DNA from: G963663365 sp963663365
Lineage (GTDB): Bacteria; Hinthialibacterota; Hinthialibacteria; Hinthialibacterales; G963663365
Reading direction: 5' to 3'
Length of the DNA stretch: 64,000 nucleotides
Assembly: GCA_963663365.2 (NCBI GenBank)
Contig: CAXXIH010000004.1
Coordinates: forward strand, 1 to 64,000
Numbering within the stretch: position 1 is the stretch's first letter; the number at the start of each line of letters is the position of its first letter. This document shows positions 26,125 to 34,748 of this stretch, piece by piece. Under the pieces are notes generated by a model that saw only the letters and a list, made by a program, of their open reading frames with translations, was not told the origin of the DNA and made no database searches. Both the position numbers and the translations under genes were made by a program.

Positions 26125-27516
26125 TCAGCGCCCTCCTTTCTGTTCCGTTTTGGGATGGGCGATTTTCGCCCAAAATGTAGGAAAATCAAAATGGCCACAG
26201 TGTTCCCAGGTGTGGCATTCTAAACAAATACGCTGGGGGGAAGGATTGGCCGGAGACGGCGGCAATTGATTCGGGTTGTCATGGTTCGCATGTCGGGCGC
26301 TGGGACCATGGCATACTTCACAACCGACGCCAGCGAGGTCGGGTGTTCGCTTTTCTCCCAGATAACCATATTGACTGCGAAATCCGGTCACATGGCAGCG
26401 CAGACAGGCGGGATCGTGATGATTACCCTTACGTTGCAAAGTCTCGAAACTATGAGCATGGGCAGTACTTTTCCAGTGGCGGTATATTGGCAGATGACAA
26501 CGTGCGCACCGGGAAGCCCCGGCATAGCGTTCACCGCCGCTCGTTTTGTTGAGCAGGTAGAAACGCTTGTGCGCTAATTCTTCGCGATAGCGATTGAGCA
26601 GATAGACAGTTCCGGGATGATCCGAAATTTTCTCGCCCAAGCGGATATCCCTTGCGGTCACCCATTTTAGCCCTTGGGGGGGGTGATAGGCAAAACGTAA
26701 CTGCTGCAAATAACGGCCTTGCGAAGTCAAGCCACTGATGACTACCGGGCCTACTTTTTTCGGAGAAAAGGTTCCTTCTCCGGTAAGCAAAATCATATCG
26801 ATTGCCGGAAACTGTCTGGCTATTTCTTCGGCGGTCTTCAGGGCGACATCAGCTAAAACGACGATGACATGGGACTGCGACAATAGTTGCGGCAGGTATT
26901 CTTTCAGGCTCGGCAGCGGCGGCGCTATTTTGACATTTTCGCCGGTTTTGCCGGCCTGGGTTACTCCGATAATTGCGGTGATCACTCCGGCGACGGTTTT
27001 CAGTAAATAAGGCTTGCCCAGCAATGCTCCTGAAGCGGAGTCACTGACGTTACACGAAATAAGCGGCACAGTGACGGCCTGAGAGATGGTCGAAATTTGT
27101 TGTGCGGGTAGGGCGATTTCGTTTCGACCTAGATTTACGGCATCATAGCCAATGCGTTCATAAATCAGCAAAACATAATACCATTTGAATATTTCGTAGG
27201 CACTGATGGTTTTCGACATCGAATTTCCGGCATCGACCAGCAATCCGGCTTGTTTGTGATGATCGAGAATAAAACGGGCCTGCCTTGGCAATCCGCCGAT
27301 TTGTCCGCTTTTGCAGCCACAAGGCTCTAGATTCCCTTGAACATCGGCGCTGAGATACAGGAGAATATGCGGCGGAATGATTTTCGGAGCCATGGGGCGA
27401 TGAGGAGGTTGGGTGCTGCTACAGCTCAAAATTATAGCGGTAAGTGAGCTGAAAATCAAACCACAACCGATGAACCAGGACGCATAGTGGCGACAGATTT
27501 TCCAGAATAACTTCAT
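26125..27516 (-). CDS. Nucleotidase-like lipoprotein fused to tetrahaem cytochrome c
   Basis: A 463-residue exported protein with a hydrophobic signal and lipobox IILSC (near residue 32). Residues about 48-320 resemble the calcineurin-type metallophosphatase half of 5'-nucleotidase/UshA-like proteins (LSADVQGNLEPCGCKSGQIG, LVDAGN, VNLGRNE, IIGVTQAG). The C-terminal part, from about residue 335, has four CxxCH haem sites (CARCH, CLRCH, CEVCH, CLECH), as in the cytochrome c554/multihaem group. NLEPCGC may bind metal. It is expected in the periplasm in electron transfer. The substrate of the N-terminal domain is unknown. It is the first gene of the six-gene minus operon. Confidence 0.83.
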   Translation of the reverse strand: MKLFWKICRHYASWFIGCGLIFSSLTAIILSCSSTQPPHRPMAPKIIPPHILLYLSADVQGNLEPCGCKSGQIGGLPRQARFILDHHKQAGLLVDAGNSMSKTISAYEIFKWYYVLLIYERIGYDAVNLGRNEIALPAQQISTISQAVTVPLISCNVSDSASGALLGKPYLLKTVAGVITAIIGVTQAGKTGENVKIAPPLPSLKEYLPQLLSQSHVIVVLADVALKTAEEIARQFPAIDMILLTGEGTFSPKKVGPVVISGLTSQGRYLQQLRFAYHPPQGLKWVTARDIRLGEKISDHPGTVYLLNRYREELAHKRFYLLNKTSGGERYAGASRCARCHLPIYRHWKSTAHAHSFETLQRKGNHHDPACLRCHVTGFRSQYGYLGEKRTPDLAGVGCEVCHGPSARHANHDNPNQLPPSPANPSPQRICLECHTWEHCGHFDFPTFWAKIAHPKTEQKGGR

Positions 27517-27566
27517 TTGTTGAGTTGCTAACCTCGTAGATGCTTTCCAGGACAGCCAAATAACTA

Positions 27567-28097
27567 AGGAGCCGGAAAGAAATAACTAAGGAGCCGGAAA
27601 GAAATAACTTACCCATAGTTTGCCCTTTTGCTCCCTGGCGGCGTCGCTCCTCAATTACAGAACTAAGGCTATGCGCATTCGTCGCTCCTTGCCAGGAATC
27701 AAAATTGCTAAGGAGCCGGCAAGAAATAACTTACCCATTTGGTTTGCCCTTTTGCTCCCTGGCCGCGTCGCTCCTCAATTACAGAACTAAGGCTATGCGC
27801 ATTCGTCGCTCCTTGCCAGGAAACAAAATTGCTAAGGAGCCGGCAAGAAATAACTTACCCATTTGGTTTGCCCTTTTGCTCCCTGGCGGCGTCGCTCCTC
27901 AATTACAGAACTAAGGCTATGCGCATTCGTCGCTCCTTGCCAGGAAACAAAATTGCTAAACCAACTGACCAAGTTATTTCTTGCCGGCTCCTAAACCAAC
28001 TGACCAAGTTATTTCTTGCCGGCTCCTAAACCAACTGACCAAGTTATTTCTTGCCGGCTCCTAAACCAACTGACCAGGTCCTTTCTTGCCGGCTCCT
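27567..28097 (+). repeat. Family A cluster: nested tandem copies and a 35-bp end array
   Basis: A solo left end (27567-27587) is followed by three family A copies in the same orientation. Copies one (27589-27710) and two (27711-27834) lack their right ends and run straight into the next left end. Copy three (27835-27992) is complete at 158 bp. The right end is then repeated three more times with a 35-bp period (27993-28027, 28028-28062, 28063-28097), the last one with substitutions. It has no spacers and no coding content. It lies between the convergent 5' side of the cytochrome operon and the 3' end of the DksA-type gene. Confidence 0.88.
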
Positions 28098-28246
28098 TAG
28101 CGGCAAACAATTTCTAATTTGGTTTTATTTACACGTACATTGCCCGTGCCCGTAAGGTCGCACCTTCTAGGTGCAATAAATTCAAACCACATCTGGTGGT
28201 GGTAGTTGATTATAGCTTCACTTCACTAGATAAGAGACGGGAATAA

Positions 28247-28657
28247 TCAATAATACAATCTTCCATTATTGCCATAGCGGCGTGGAAACTCTTGTTCTTC
28301 TTCGGTCTTGCATTTAATGCAAAGCAGGGCGTAGGGGACATGCTCCAGCCGTTTTTTGCTTATTTTTTTCTTGCAATACTCACAAATTCCATAGGTTTTA
28401 TTGTCGATTCGCTCTAGCGCATTTTCGATTTTACGGATTACGTCTTCTTCGTTTTCGATCAAACCGAGAGTCAAATCTTGAGAAAAAGTGTCAGCGCTGA
28501 TATCGGCGATATGGGTCGGGATATTAGTCAAATCTCCCGACGAATCCAGACGGGAACGATTCAACACCGAATCTTCCATATCCTTGACACTTTGCCTCAA
28601 GAGGACAAGCTTATGCAATAACAGATCTTTGTACTTCTCCAATTCTTTTTCAAGCAC
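28247..28657 (-). CDS. DksA/TraR-type zinc-finger transcription regulator
   Basis: A 136-residue protein. The N-terminal coiled coil (residues 1-40, LEKELEKYKDLLLHKLVLLR) and C-terminal C4 zinc finger, CEYC-x17-CIKC, are those of the DksA/TraR family. KTYGICEYCKKKISKKRLE matches the family signature. It would bind the RNA polymerase secondary channel and modulate initiation. The coiled-coil tip region LDSSGDLTNIPTHIADISAD has acidic residues, as expected. The start is GTG, preceded by AGGAAG. A CACCTTCTAGGTG-type small hairpin lies about 70 bases downstream without a U tract. Confidence 0.9.
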   Translation of the reverse strand: MLEKELEKYKDLLLHKLVLLRQSVKDMEDSVLNRSRLDSSGDLTNIPTHIADISADTFSQDLTLGLIENEEDVIRKIENALERIDNKTYGICEYCKKKISKKRLEHVPYALLCIKCKTEEEQEFPRRYGNNGRLYY

Positions 28658-28861
28658 GACGATAACTTCCTAAAAACGTGAGCTTCAACCAGAATGGCAA
28701 AACTCTATAATCTCTTTGTTAGCTATAGATCTGCGGTGCCATGCACGGGCACCCCCATAACCAGGTAGCCCGGCAATATTTGCCTAATTATACAGTCAAG
28801 CAATTCAAATTTCCACCTTTTTCCGGTAAAAATCGAGAAGGCGTATTTTTCAGTTGGGGGG

Positions 28862-28899
28862 GCAAACCAAATGGGCAAGTTATTTCTTGCCGGCTCCTT
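28862..28899 (-). repeat. Solo family A right end joined to a family C end
   Basis: GCAAACCAAATGGGCAAG is followed by TTATTTCTTGCCGGCTCC, one family A end. AGGCTGTGTTGACGAATTC then follows at 28900-28918, a degenerate family C end. Between 28658 and 28861 I see no gene or RNA, only a short CGGTGCCATGCACGGGCACC hairpin near 28733. Confidence 0.65.
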
Positions 28900-28933
28900 A
28901 GGCTGTGTTGACGAATTCGGGTGTCTACTTGGT

Positions 28934-29320
28934 CTATGTCATTTTGGCGAACAGTTGTTTGAAAAATTCACATTGACGGCATTTGCTGATTTTTCTATAC
29001 CAGTTGAGCATCACCTCGCCGTTCCAAGAGTTGCCGGTAACATACCAGCAAAGCCCACGGGCATTGAATTTACAAGCCACGCATTTCTGCTTCATTTTAT
29101 CGGAGCAATGTCGAACCTGCCAACAATCGATAGGGTTGGGACTTTTATTACGATGGAACATCAACAAAAAAAGCAAATTTTTTTCGATCAATGGGCTTAC
29201 GTTGCGCCATCCTTGTTCATAGCTGTGTATCGCCCGCAGCGATACTGATAACAGCGTAGCCAACTGTTTCTGAGTATATCCCAATTCTTTGCGGATTCGG
29301 GCAAATTCCTTTGCAGTCAT
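28934..29320 (-). CDS. XRE-type HTH protein with two-CW cysteine domain
   Basis: A 128-residue protein from ATG 29320 (AGAGGAATT upstream). Residues 1-55 are a Cro/C1-type helix-turn-helix (RIRKELGYTQKQLATLLSVS, RAIHSYEQGWRNVSP). The C-terminal part, CWQVRHC, CVAC, LCWYVTG and CRQCEFF, matches the two-CW cysteine-rich module, which probably binds zinc or an iron-sulfur cluster. It is a candidate redox- or metal-responsive DNA-binding regulator. Its target is unknown. The gene is flanked by repeat elements on both sides. Confidence 0.8.
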   Translation of the reverse strand: MTAKEFARIRKELGYTQKQLATLLSVSLRAIHSYEQGWRNVSPLIEKNLLFLLMFHRNKSPNPIDCWQVRHCSDKMKQKCVACKFNARGLCWYVTGNSWNGEVMLNWYRKISKCRQCEFFKQLFAKMT

Positions 29321-29343
29321 AATTCCTCTTTCTAATTTAAAGT

Positions 29344-29577
29344 TAGGCGCCGGAATTAAATAACTTCCCCATGTTAAATTCACCGCAGAGACGCAGAGAT
29401 CGCAGAGAAAAACAATGTCTATAATGTCGAACGGTCGTTGGCTGCCTCTACGGCCAGCGTTATCGATTCACATTGGCATTCCAAAAATATCCTCTTGTTT
29501 TTTTCTCTGTGTCCTCTGCGTCTCTGCGGTGTAATATCTTCGTCTTCATGTAATTAGGCTAACTTGACATTGTCGAA
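29344..29577 (-). repeat. Solo ISAzo13-type end plus family B element, copy 3
   Basis: 29344-29372 (TAGGCGCCGGAATTAAATAA and on) matches the right end of the ISAzo13 element at 48202-48229 better than it matches family A. Directly adjoining, 29380-29577 is the reverse complement of the family B element, almost identical in its body but about 20 bp shorter at the end carrying TTTCAAGAAACAT. The junction suggests one element inserted into another. Confidence 0.75.
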
Positions 29578-29606
29578 TTAATCCCGTCGCCTTATTCATG
29601 CAAGAA

Positions 29607-31826
29607 TTACATCTCGTCAGGCGAAGTGGTCGCTACTACTTCAGTATAAGAAGAGATCCCCTGCGCTACTTTTTCGATCCCATCTTGATAGAGAGTGCGC
29701 ATACCGCATTCGATCGCGGCACGGCGCAAGGCTTCCACAGTAATTACTGGTTGCGTGATCATTGTGCGCAGAGAGTCATTGCTAACCAATATTTCATGGA
29801 TGCCGATTCGCCCTTTATAGCCGGTATTATTGCAGGATGGGCAGCCTACGGCTGCATAACCTCGGTTGGTCTGATCCTTGTCCATATCGCCAGGTTCCGA
29901 CTCGGACATCGGGGCAACCATCTGTTTACATGAATTGCAAAGGCGCCGGATCAACCGTTGCGCGCATATCAGAACTAAAGATGCACTCACCATAAATGCC
30001 GGAACCCCTAGCTGCATAAAGCGAGTGATCGTCGAGGGCGCATCGTTGGTGTGTAGCGTGGAAAGAAGCAGATGGCCGGTCAAAGATGCCTCAACGGCTA
30101 TCTTTGCTGTTTCTTGGTCGCGAATTTCGCCGAGCAAGACCACATCTGGATCCTGGCGCAGGAAACTACGCAAAGCTTGAGCAAATGTCAAGCCGATGTT
30201 CTGATTGACCTGGAGCTGATTGATGCCGGGTAAGGTATATTCGACCGGGTCCTCAATGGTTTGAATATTGATATCCGGGGAATTGATTTCACTGAGTGCG
30301 GAATACAGCGTCATTGATTTTCCTGATCCAGTGGGGCCGACGTGGAGAATCATTCCGTAAGGAGCCTTGATTTTCTGCCGGTAAATTTTCAGGTTGGCCG
30401 CAGAAAGCCCCAAATCGGTCAAAGGAATTATCGCCTGATTTTTTTTCAAGATCCGCATCACTACTTTTTCGCCGGTTACCATTGGCGCGATCGATACTCG
30501 TAAATCGAAATCAAGGCTTTTGCGATTGTATTTTTTGAAGATGAGGCGTCCATCTTGCGGTAAACGCCGTTCGGCAATATCTAGATCGCTCATGATCTTG
30601 AGGCGACTGATCAATGGCCGCTGTATCCTTGCTGGCTTGAGGTTATGTGCTTGTTGCAACCGCCCATCGATGCGATAGCGAACGATCACTTGGGTTTCAT
30701 GCGGTTCGATATGAATATCCGAGGCGTTTTGGTCGTAAGCTTCTTCAATGATTTTATTGGCCAGTAAAATGATCGGTTCGGAACGTTCGGTCATATTGAG
30801 GATCGCCTCGCTATCTTCTTCCTCTTTATCTTCATAGCGCTCGCTGAGTTTTTGCTCGAGTTGGGAAAAAGAGGCTTCGATTACTGGCGTAATTACCGCC
30901 GGCTTTTTGGGGCTTTCAGGTTGGCGTTCGATCGCGAACAATGGCGCAAAATTTTCCGGCGCGCTAATGGCGATCTTCAGCCGGTTACTGTTGGTTAATA
31001 ATTGCTTTCTTTTTAGCATATCAAGCAAATCCCAGATAAAAGGGTTGCTCAACACAAAAGCGTTTTCGACATTGGCGTCGCGAATAGCGATAATGTGATT
31101 CGATTTGCAAAAAGATGCGGGCAATACCCCTAGTTGCACATCGTCGGGGGGAATGCGTTCGATATATGGCAAGTGCAAAAATGTGGCGATATTCATGGCC
31201 ACTTCTGCTGCGGCGATTCCCGCTTCTTCCAATAAGGGATAAAGTTGCTCCGGCGGGGCCTTGGCTAGATGGCTTCTGGTTTCAGGCCCTAATCCGTATT
31301 TTTCACCAATGAATAGTTTGAACTTGGGAAAATCGCTAGGAATGATCAAACTATCGCTCAAAGCGACTAGTTTACGGTCCAGGATTATTTGAGTGGTATC
31401 GGCATTTTCTACGGCATGGCGTAATCTTTGCCAACGGAGGTGCGTCTTGACATGAAAAGCTACTTTATCGAGTATTTCAGCGCAATCAAATGGTTTGGCA
31501 ACATAATCCACGGCTCCGGCAGCAAAGGCACGAGCGCGGTCTTGTTTTTCACCAAGACTACTAACAAATATCACCGGAATATACGCTGTATCTTGAGTTT
31601 GCTGAAGATGAGCGCATACTTCATATCCTTGCATGCCAGGCATCATGACATCCAAAAGCAGAAGATCGGGTTTTTGCTCGCCGATAACTGCCAGCGCTTG
31701 AGCGCCGTCCCTGGCGATCAGGGTACGATAACCAGCAGTTTCTATCAGTTCTTTCAACGAATGCAAAATTTTTTCGTCATCATCGACACACATTATTATA
31801 GGACTGTCAAATTTTGAAGTTATCAT
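29607..31826 (-). CDS. GspE/PilB-type assembly ATPase with N-terminal receiver domain
   Basis: A 739-residue protein. Residues 1-125 are a receiver domain (CVDDDEKILHSL, LLLDVMMPGMQG with the phospho-Asp, VIFVSSLG, VAKPFD). Residues about 155-260 are a GspE/MshE N-terminal domain. Residues about 350-720 are the ATPase: Walker A GPTGSGKS (about 497), IQTIEDPVEYT, Walker B DPDVVLLGEIRDQET, and the CxxC pairs CNSC and CPSC of the zinc-binding region. It powers type IV pilus extension or type II secretion at the inner membrane. The fused receiver suggests direct phospho-control of assembly. ATG 31826 lies two bases after the upstream stop, so translation is coupled. Confidence 0.92.
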   Translation of the reverse strand: MITSKFDSPIIMCVDDDEKILHSLKELIETAGYRTLIARDGAQALAVIGEQKPDLLLLDVMMPGMQGYEVCAHLQQTQDTAYIPVIFVSSLGEKQDRARAFAAGAVDYVAKPFDCAEILDKVAFHVKTHLRWQRLRHAVENADTTQIILDRKLVALSDSLIIPSDFPKFKLFIGEKYGLGPETRSHLAKAPPEQLYPLLEEAGIAAAEVAMNIATFLHLPYIERIPPDDVQLGVLPASFCKSNHIIAIRDANVENAFVLSNPFIWDLLDMLKRKQLLTNSNRLKIAISAPENFAPLFAIERQPESPKKPAVITPVIEASFSQLEQKLSERYEDKEEEDSEAILNMTERSEPIILLANKIIEEAYDQNASDIHIEPHETQVIVRYRIDGRLQQAHNLKPARIQRPLISRLKIMSDLDIAERRLPQDGRLIFKKYNRKSLDFDLRVSIAPMVTGEKVVMRILKKNQAIIPLTDLGLSAANLKIYRQKIKAPYGMILHVGPTGSGKSMTLYSALSEINSPDINIQTIEDPVEYTLPGINQLQVNQNIGLTFAQALRSFLRQDPDVVLLGEIRDQETAKIAVEASLTGHLLLSTLHTNDAPSTITRFMQLGVPAFMVSASLVLICAQRLIRRLCNSCKQMVAPMSESEPGDMDKDQTNRGYAAVGCPSCNNTGYKGRIGIHEILVSNDSLRTMITQPVITVEALRRAAIECGMRTLYQDGIEKVAQGISSYTEVVATTSPDEM

Positions 31827-31828
31827 TA

Positions 31829-34141
31829 TCAAGGATATTTTGCTTTGCCTGATGCCTCGGCATTCGTCTCCGGCTGCGGTGCGGCTACTGCGTCGCCAGG
31901 TGCTGGCTGATTTTGGTTGCCCCCCATTTTTTTCAGTTGCTTTTGCCGTTGATCATTGATCAACCTTTCTACCAGTTCTTTTACCGGGGCAACGATAGCT
32001 TCCGATAAGTTGATGCTGATGCGATTAGGCGTCATATAAAACTTATTGATTTCTTCGGCAATCTGATATCCGGTAATCATGCCGACCGATTCTCGGGCAA
32101 AATTAACCTGCCCATTAACCTTAAAAAGAGAAACCAGCACTTTATGCAAATGCATATATTCGCCGCGATCCATTGCTTTTTCAATTTTGTCCAACATGCG
32201 TAAGCTATTGGGGATGTTCTTTTCTTCGGATGCTCTTCTGGCCTTCAGCGCCTTGGCTAGTAAATTGCAAAAACTTTCCGGAACTTTGTTGGTGCTGAAA
32301 GTATGATGCAAAATTCGATACATATCCGTTTCATGATATTCCAGGGAATCGATTTTTTCCGCCAGTTCTGCCGGAGAATATCCGAAGATCGCCACTTTGG
32401 ATTCCTGATATTTGGCTTCTTTCAGGTAACCGAGCAAATTGAGCAAGCGTTTGCCGTATTTACCACGCTTGGCCAGAAGCGTATTTATACTGGCGCTCAA
32501 TTCCTCCTGCAGATGTTGCGACACCAGCCGGATAATTTTTTGTTGCAATTTTTCGTTGACAAAATTCAGGCTGGCTTTGAACTGACGGAAATTGCAGCTT
32601 CCCCCTCCTGATATGAAAGTGGTGATCAACTGGTACAATGATCCTGCCGTGCTTTTATAAGGAGAAATATTCTTTAATCGTTTCAAATCCTGGAGCAAAT
32701 CATCCAGATAACGTTGGTGCGATATTACCTGCCAGATATGTTCGTTGATGCCGCTATTGACCAGCAACTCCACTAATTGCCGCCGCAAATTCGCTTCGCC
32801 ATGCACTCCCAGATGTTGATTGATGATGCGATCGAGATGCGCCGGGTCACCCTCGAAGTCGGCAATAATAATTTTGATGGTATGAATGATTCGCAACGGC
32901 GGATAGCGGCGTAACAGCGATAAGCGAAACAGCGGATAACGCGACATCAAATTTAGCAATTGCACATAGTCATTACTTTTATCAATGCTCTGGCGAAAAA
33001 TTTGTTCGGAATAGAGCAGCGGTTCTTCAACAGTTTTCAGTAAATAGGCAGCAATTTTGCGGTTCAGTTTGCGCTGATTGGTAATGGCGCTAAGTTTGCT
33101 CAGTACCCGATCGAATTTGCGACCGCCATAGTTGATGACATCCAGAAGCGTCTCAGGTTGAGTAAGCGTACGTTCATGCAAGGCGATAAGGTCTTTGAGC
33201 CTGGAAAATGGTTCTCGTTCTTCTTTGCTCAGCTTGCTTATAGTAAGAATGCCTTTGATTACGCGAAACAGCTCTTTGTCGGGGCAGCTATAGATTTTTT
33301 CCAGTTGAGCGCGGTGGCCACGTCGAAAAATCACTTTGGGAGCTTTTTCTTGGCGAAAGATGGCGGGATAGCCGTTATCACCGCTACGATAACTTCGCAA
33401 CCACACCAGAATTTCTTGCTCGTCGCGTAGCCAGCGTATTGCCCTGGTCGTGCTCCGGTATAGCCAGATTACCGTTCCTTTTGCATGTGGCCAAAAAAAA
33501 CGATATTCTTTGAGCCAATAGTAACCTTGCCGGGTTTGGCGCACTCCCCATCTTCCGGTGGCCTTCAATTCAGGAATAAAATAACCTTTTTTTTGTAAAT
33601 AGGCTTTTACCCCTTTTTTCTCGGGAGGGCGTGGCGCCAATTCGATCAAAGTCGATTCGAAAAACGGCGATGATTCCGAGACCTCGTCGTTGTCTACTTC
33701 CTGGGCCGCGTTTTCTTCCTCCCAACTATCTTCGAGATGGGCGATTTCGATGTCGAGATCCGACAGCTCGGCATCTTCGGCCTGGAGTGATAATTCTTCC
33801 AAAAAATCAATCAGGGCCGACACCGGGATATCAGGGCCGGCAAATTTATCGAGTCTTTGCCGGGTAAATTTTTGCTGGAGTAATTCGATATTGTCTTCTC
33901 TAAACAAAGGAGAAAGCAACTGCGCTACAAAAGAAAGCACTTCGGCTTGCACCTGCATTGTTTCATCCAGGCGATAAGTCCAGCGCACGAAACTCTGTTC
34001 GGTTTCCGCCGCCAGCAGATGCGATCGTGCTTCTCCTAGCATTTTTTCGACGACCGCTATCAGAAAATCTACCTGTTGGGGATGACTGCTCAAATAGGCG
34101 CTCAATTCGTCAATACTTTGAATGTCAAGGCTTACCCTCAT
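31829..34141 (-). CDS. Large helical protein of unknown function, coupled to the GspE gene
   Basis: I do not recognise this 770-residue protein. It has no signal peptide or membrane segment. It is rich in charged and leucine residues and probably almost all helical. An acidic linker lies at about 120-165 (DLDIEIAHLEDSWEEENAAQ). A basic aromatic stretch, TGRWGVRQTRQGYYWLKEYR, follows near 195, and a glutamine/proline-rich tail ends the protein. Its stop overlaps the start region of the receiver-GspE gene and both are minus-strand, so they are co-transcribed. A scaffold or regulator of the pilus/secretion ATPase is a reasonable inference, not shown by sequence. Confidence 0.7.
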   Translation of the reverse strand: MRVSLDIQSIDELSAYLSSHPQQVDFLIAVVEKMLGEARSHLLAAETEQSFVRWTYRLDETMQVQAEVLSFVAQLLSPLFREDNIELLQQKFTRQRLDKFAGPDIPVSALIDFLEELSLQAEDAELSDLDIEIAHLEDSWEEENAAQEVDNDEVSESSPFFESTLIELAPRPPEKKGVKAYLQKKGYFIPELKATGRWGVRQTRQGYYWLKEYRFFWPHAKGTVIWLYRSTTRAIRWLRDEQEILVWLRSYRSGDNGYPAIFRQEKAPKVIFRRGHRAQLEKIYSCPDKELFRVIKGILTISKLSKEEREPFSRLKDLIALHERTLTQPETLLDVINYGGRKFDRVLSKLSAITNQRKLNRKIAAYLLKTVEEPLLYSEQIFRQSIDKSNDYVQLLNLMSRYPLFRLSLLRRYPPLRIIHTIKIIIADFEGDPAHLDRIINQHLGVHGEANLRRQLVELLVNSGINEHIWQVISHQRYLDDLLQDLKRLKNISPYKSTAGSLYQLITTFISGGGSCNFRQFKASLNFVNEKLQQKIIRLVSQHLQEELSASINTLLAKRGKYGKRLLNLLGYLKEAKYQESKVAIFGYSPAELAEKIDSLEYHETDMYRILHHTFSTNKVPESFCNLLAKALKARRASEEKNIPNSLRMLDKIEKAMDRGEYMHLHKVLVSLFKVNGQVNFARESVGMITGYQIAEEINKFYMTPNRISINLSEAIVAPVKELVERLINDQRQKQLKKMGGNQNQPAPGDAVAAPQPETNAEASGKAKYP

Positions 34142-34217
34142 GCGCTACATCCTAATCGCGATAAAATCCATGGCCAATCTATCGATAGCTCGACAATGTC
34201 AGCTTATATCACCAATT

Positions 34218-34375
34218 AGGAGCCGGCAAGAAATAACTTACCCATTTGGTTTGCCCTTTTGCTCCCTGGCCGCGTCGCTCCTCAATTACAGAACTAAGGC
34301 TATGCGCATTCGTCGCTCCTTGCCAGGAAACAAAATTGCTAAACCAACTGACCAATTTATTTCTTGCCGGCTCCT
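34218..34375 (+). repeat. Family A palindromic element, intact 158-bp copy
   Basis: An intact copy with both ends (AGGAGCCGGCAAGAAATAAC and TTATTTCTTGCCGGCTCCT). It is identical in length and almost in sequence to those at 39632 and 45752. It lies in the divergent intergenic region between the unknown 770-residue gene and the hybrid kinase gene. Confidence 0.88.
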
Positions 34376-34418
34376 TACTCGAATATCGGATATCTGCAAA
34401 AAATAGGGCCTTCCAGAC

Positions 34419-34601
34419 TAGGGCGTGTTTGCAAATTCCTTTCTGCTGCGAAGCCCGATGCATTTTCCCTGTCTGCGTCGCAGAACCCGAAATCGTCCTC
34501 AATTTGACTACTGCCAAACCTCCGGCGATTTCGGAACCTGCTCCTTGCCAGGAAAGCGCCTCGGGCTTCTCGCGACGAAATCAATTTGCAAACACGCCCT
34601 A
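34419..34601 (+). repeat. Family C palindromic element, copy 2 (183 bp)
   Basis: The terminal inverted repeats are perfect: TAGGGCGTGTTTGCAAATT at the left and AATTTGCAAACACGCCCTA at the right. Inner complementary pairs are GAAGCCCGA with TCGGGCTTC and CCGAAATCG with CGATTTCGG, so the whole element folds on itself. Part of the core (CTCCTTGCCAGGAA) is shared with family A. Confidence 0.82.
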
Positions 34602-34748
34602 CATTGCCAAACTAGTTTTCATTGCAAATATTATAGCCGATTATTTTGAGAACAGCAGCAAAATTTTTAGGTAGTTTTTTGGCCATTGGTAGCTTAAACT
34701 TTATTGATGCTGTATTTTTGTGGCGGTAACAATAACGGAGGAACGTCT

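Noticed and set aside
27958..28097. A regular 35-bp repeat array suggestive of CRISPR
   Set aside because: The units are directly adjacent with no spacers, each is a family A end, and no cas gene is present.
28700..28780. A tRNA or riboswitch near the GGTGCCATGCACGGGCACC hairpin
   Set aside because: No cloverleaf or conserved riboswitch core can be formed; only an isolated short stem is present.
34209..34517. Several reading frames ending in or containing SYFLPAP around family A copies
   Set aside because: They are translations of the repeat itself, recurring at each copy, with no ribosome site or domain.
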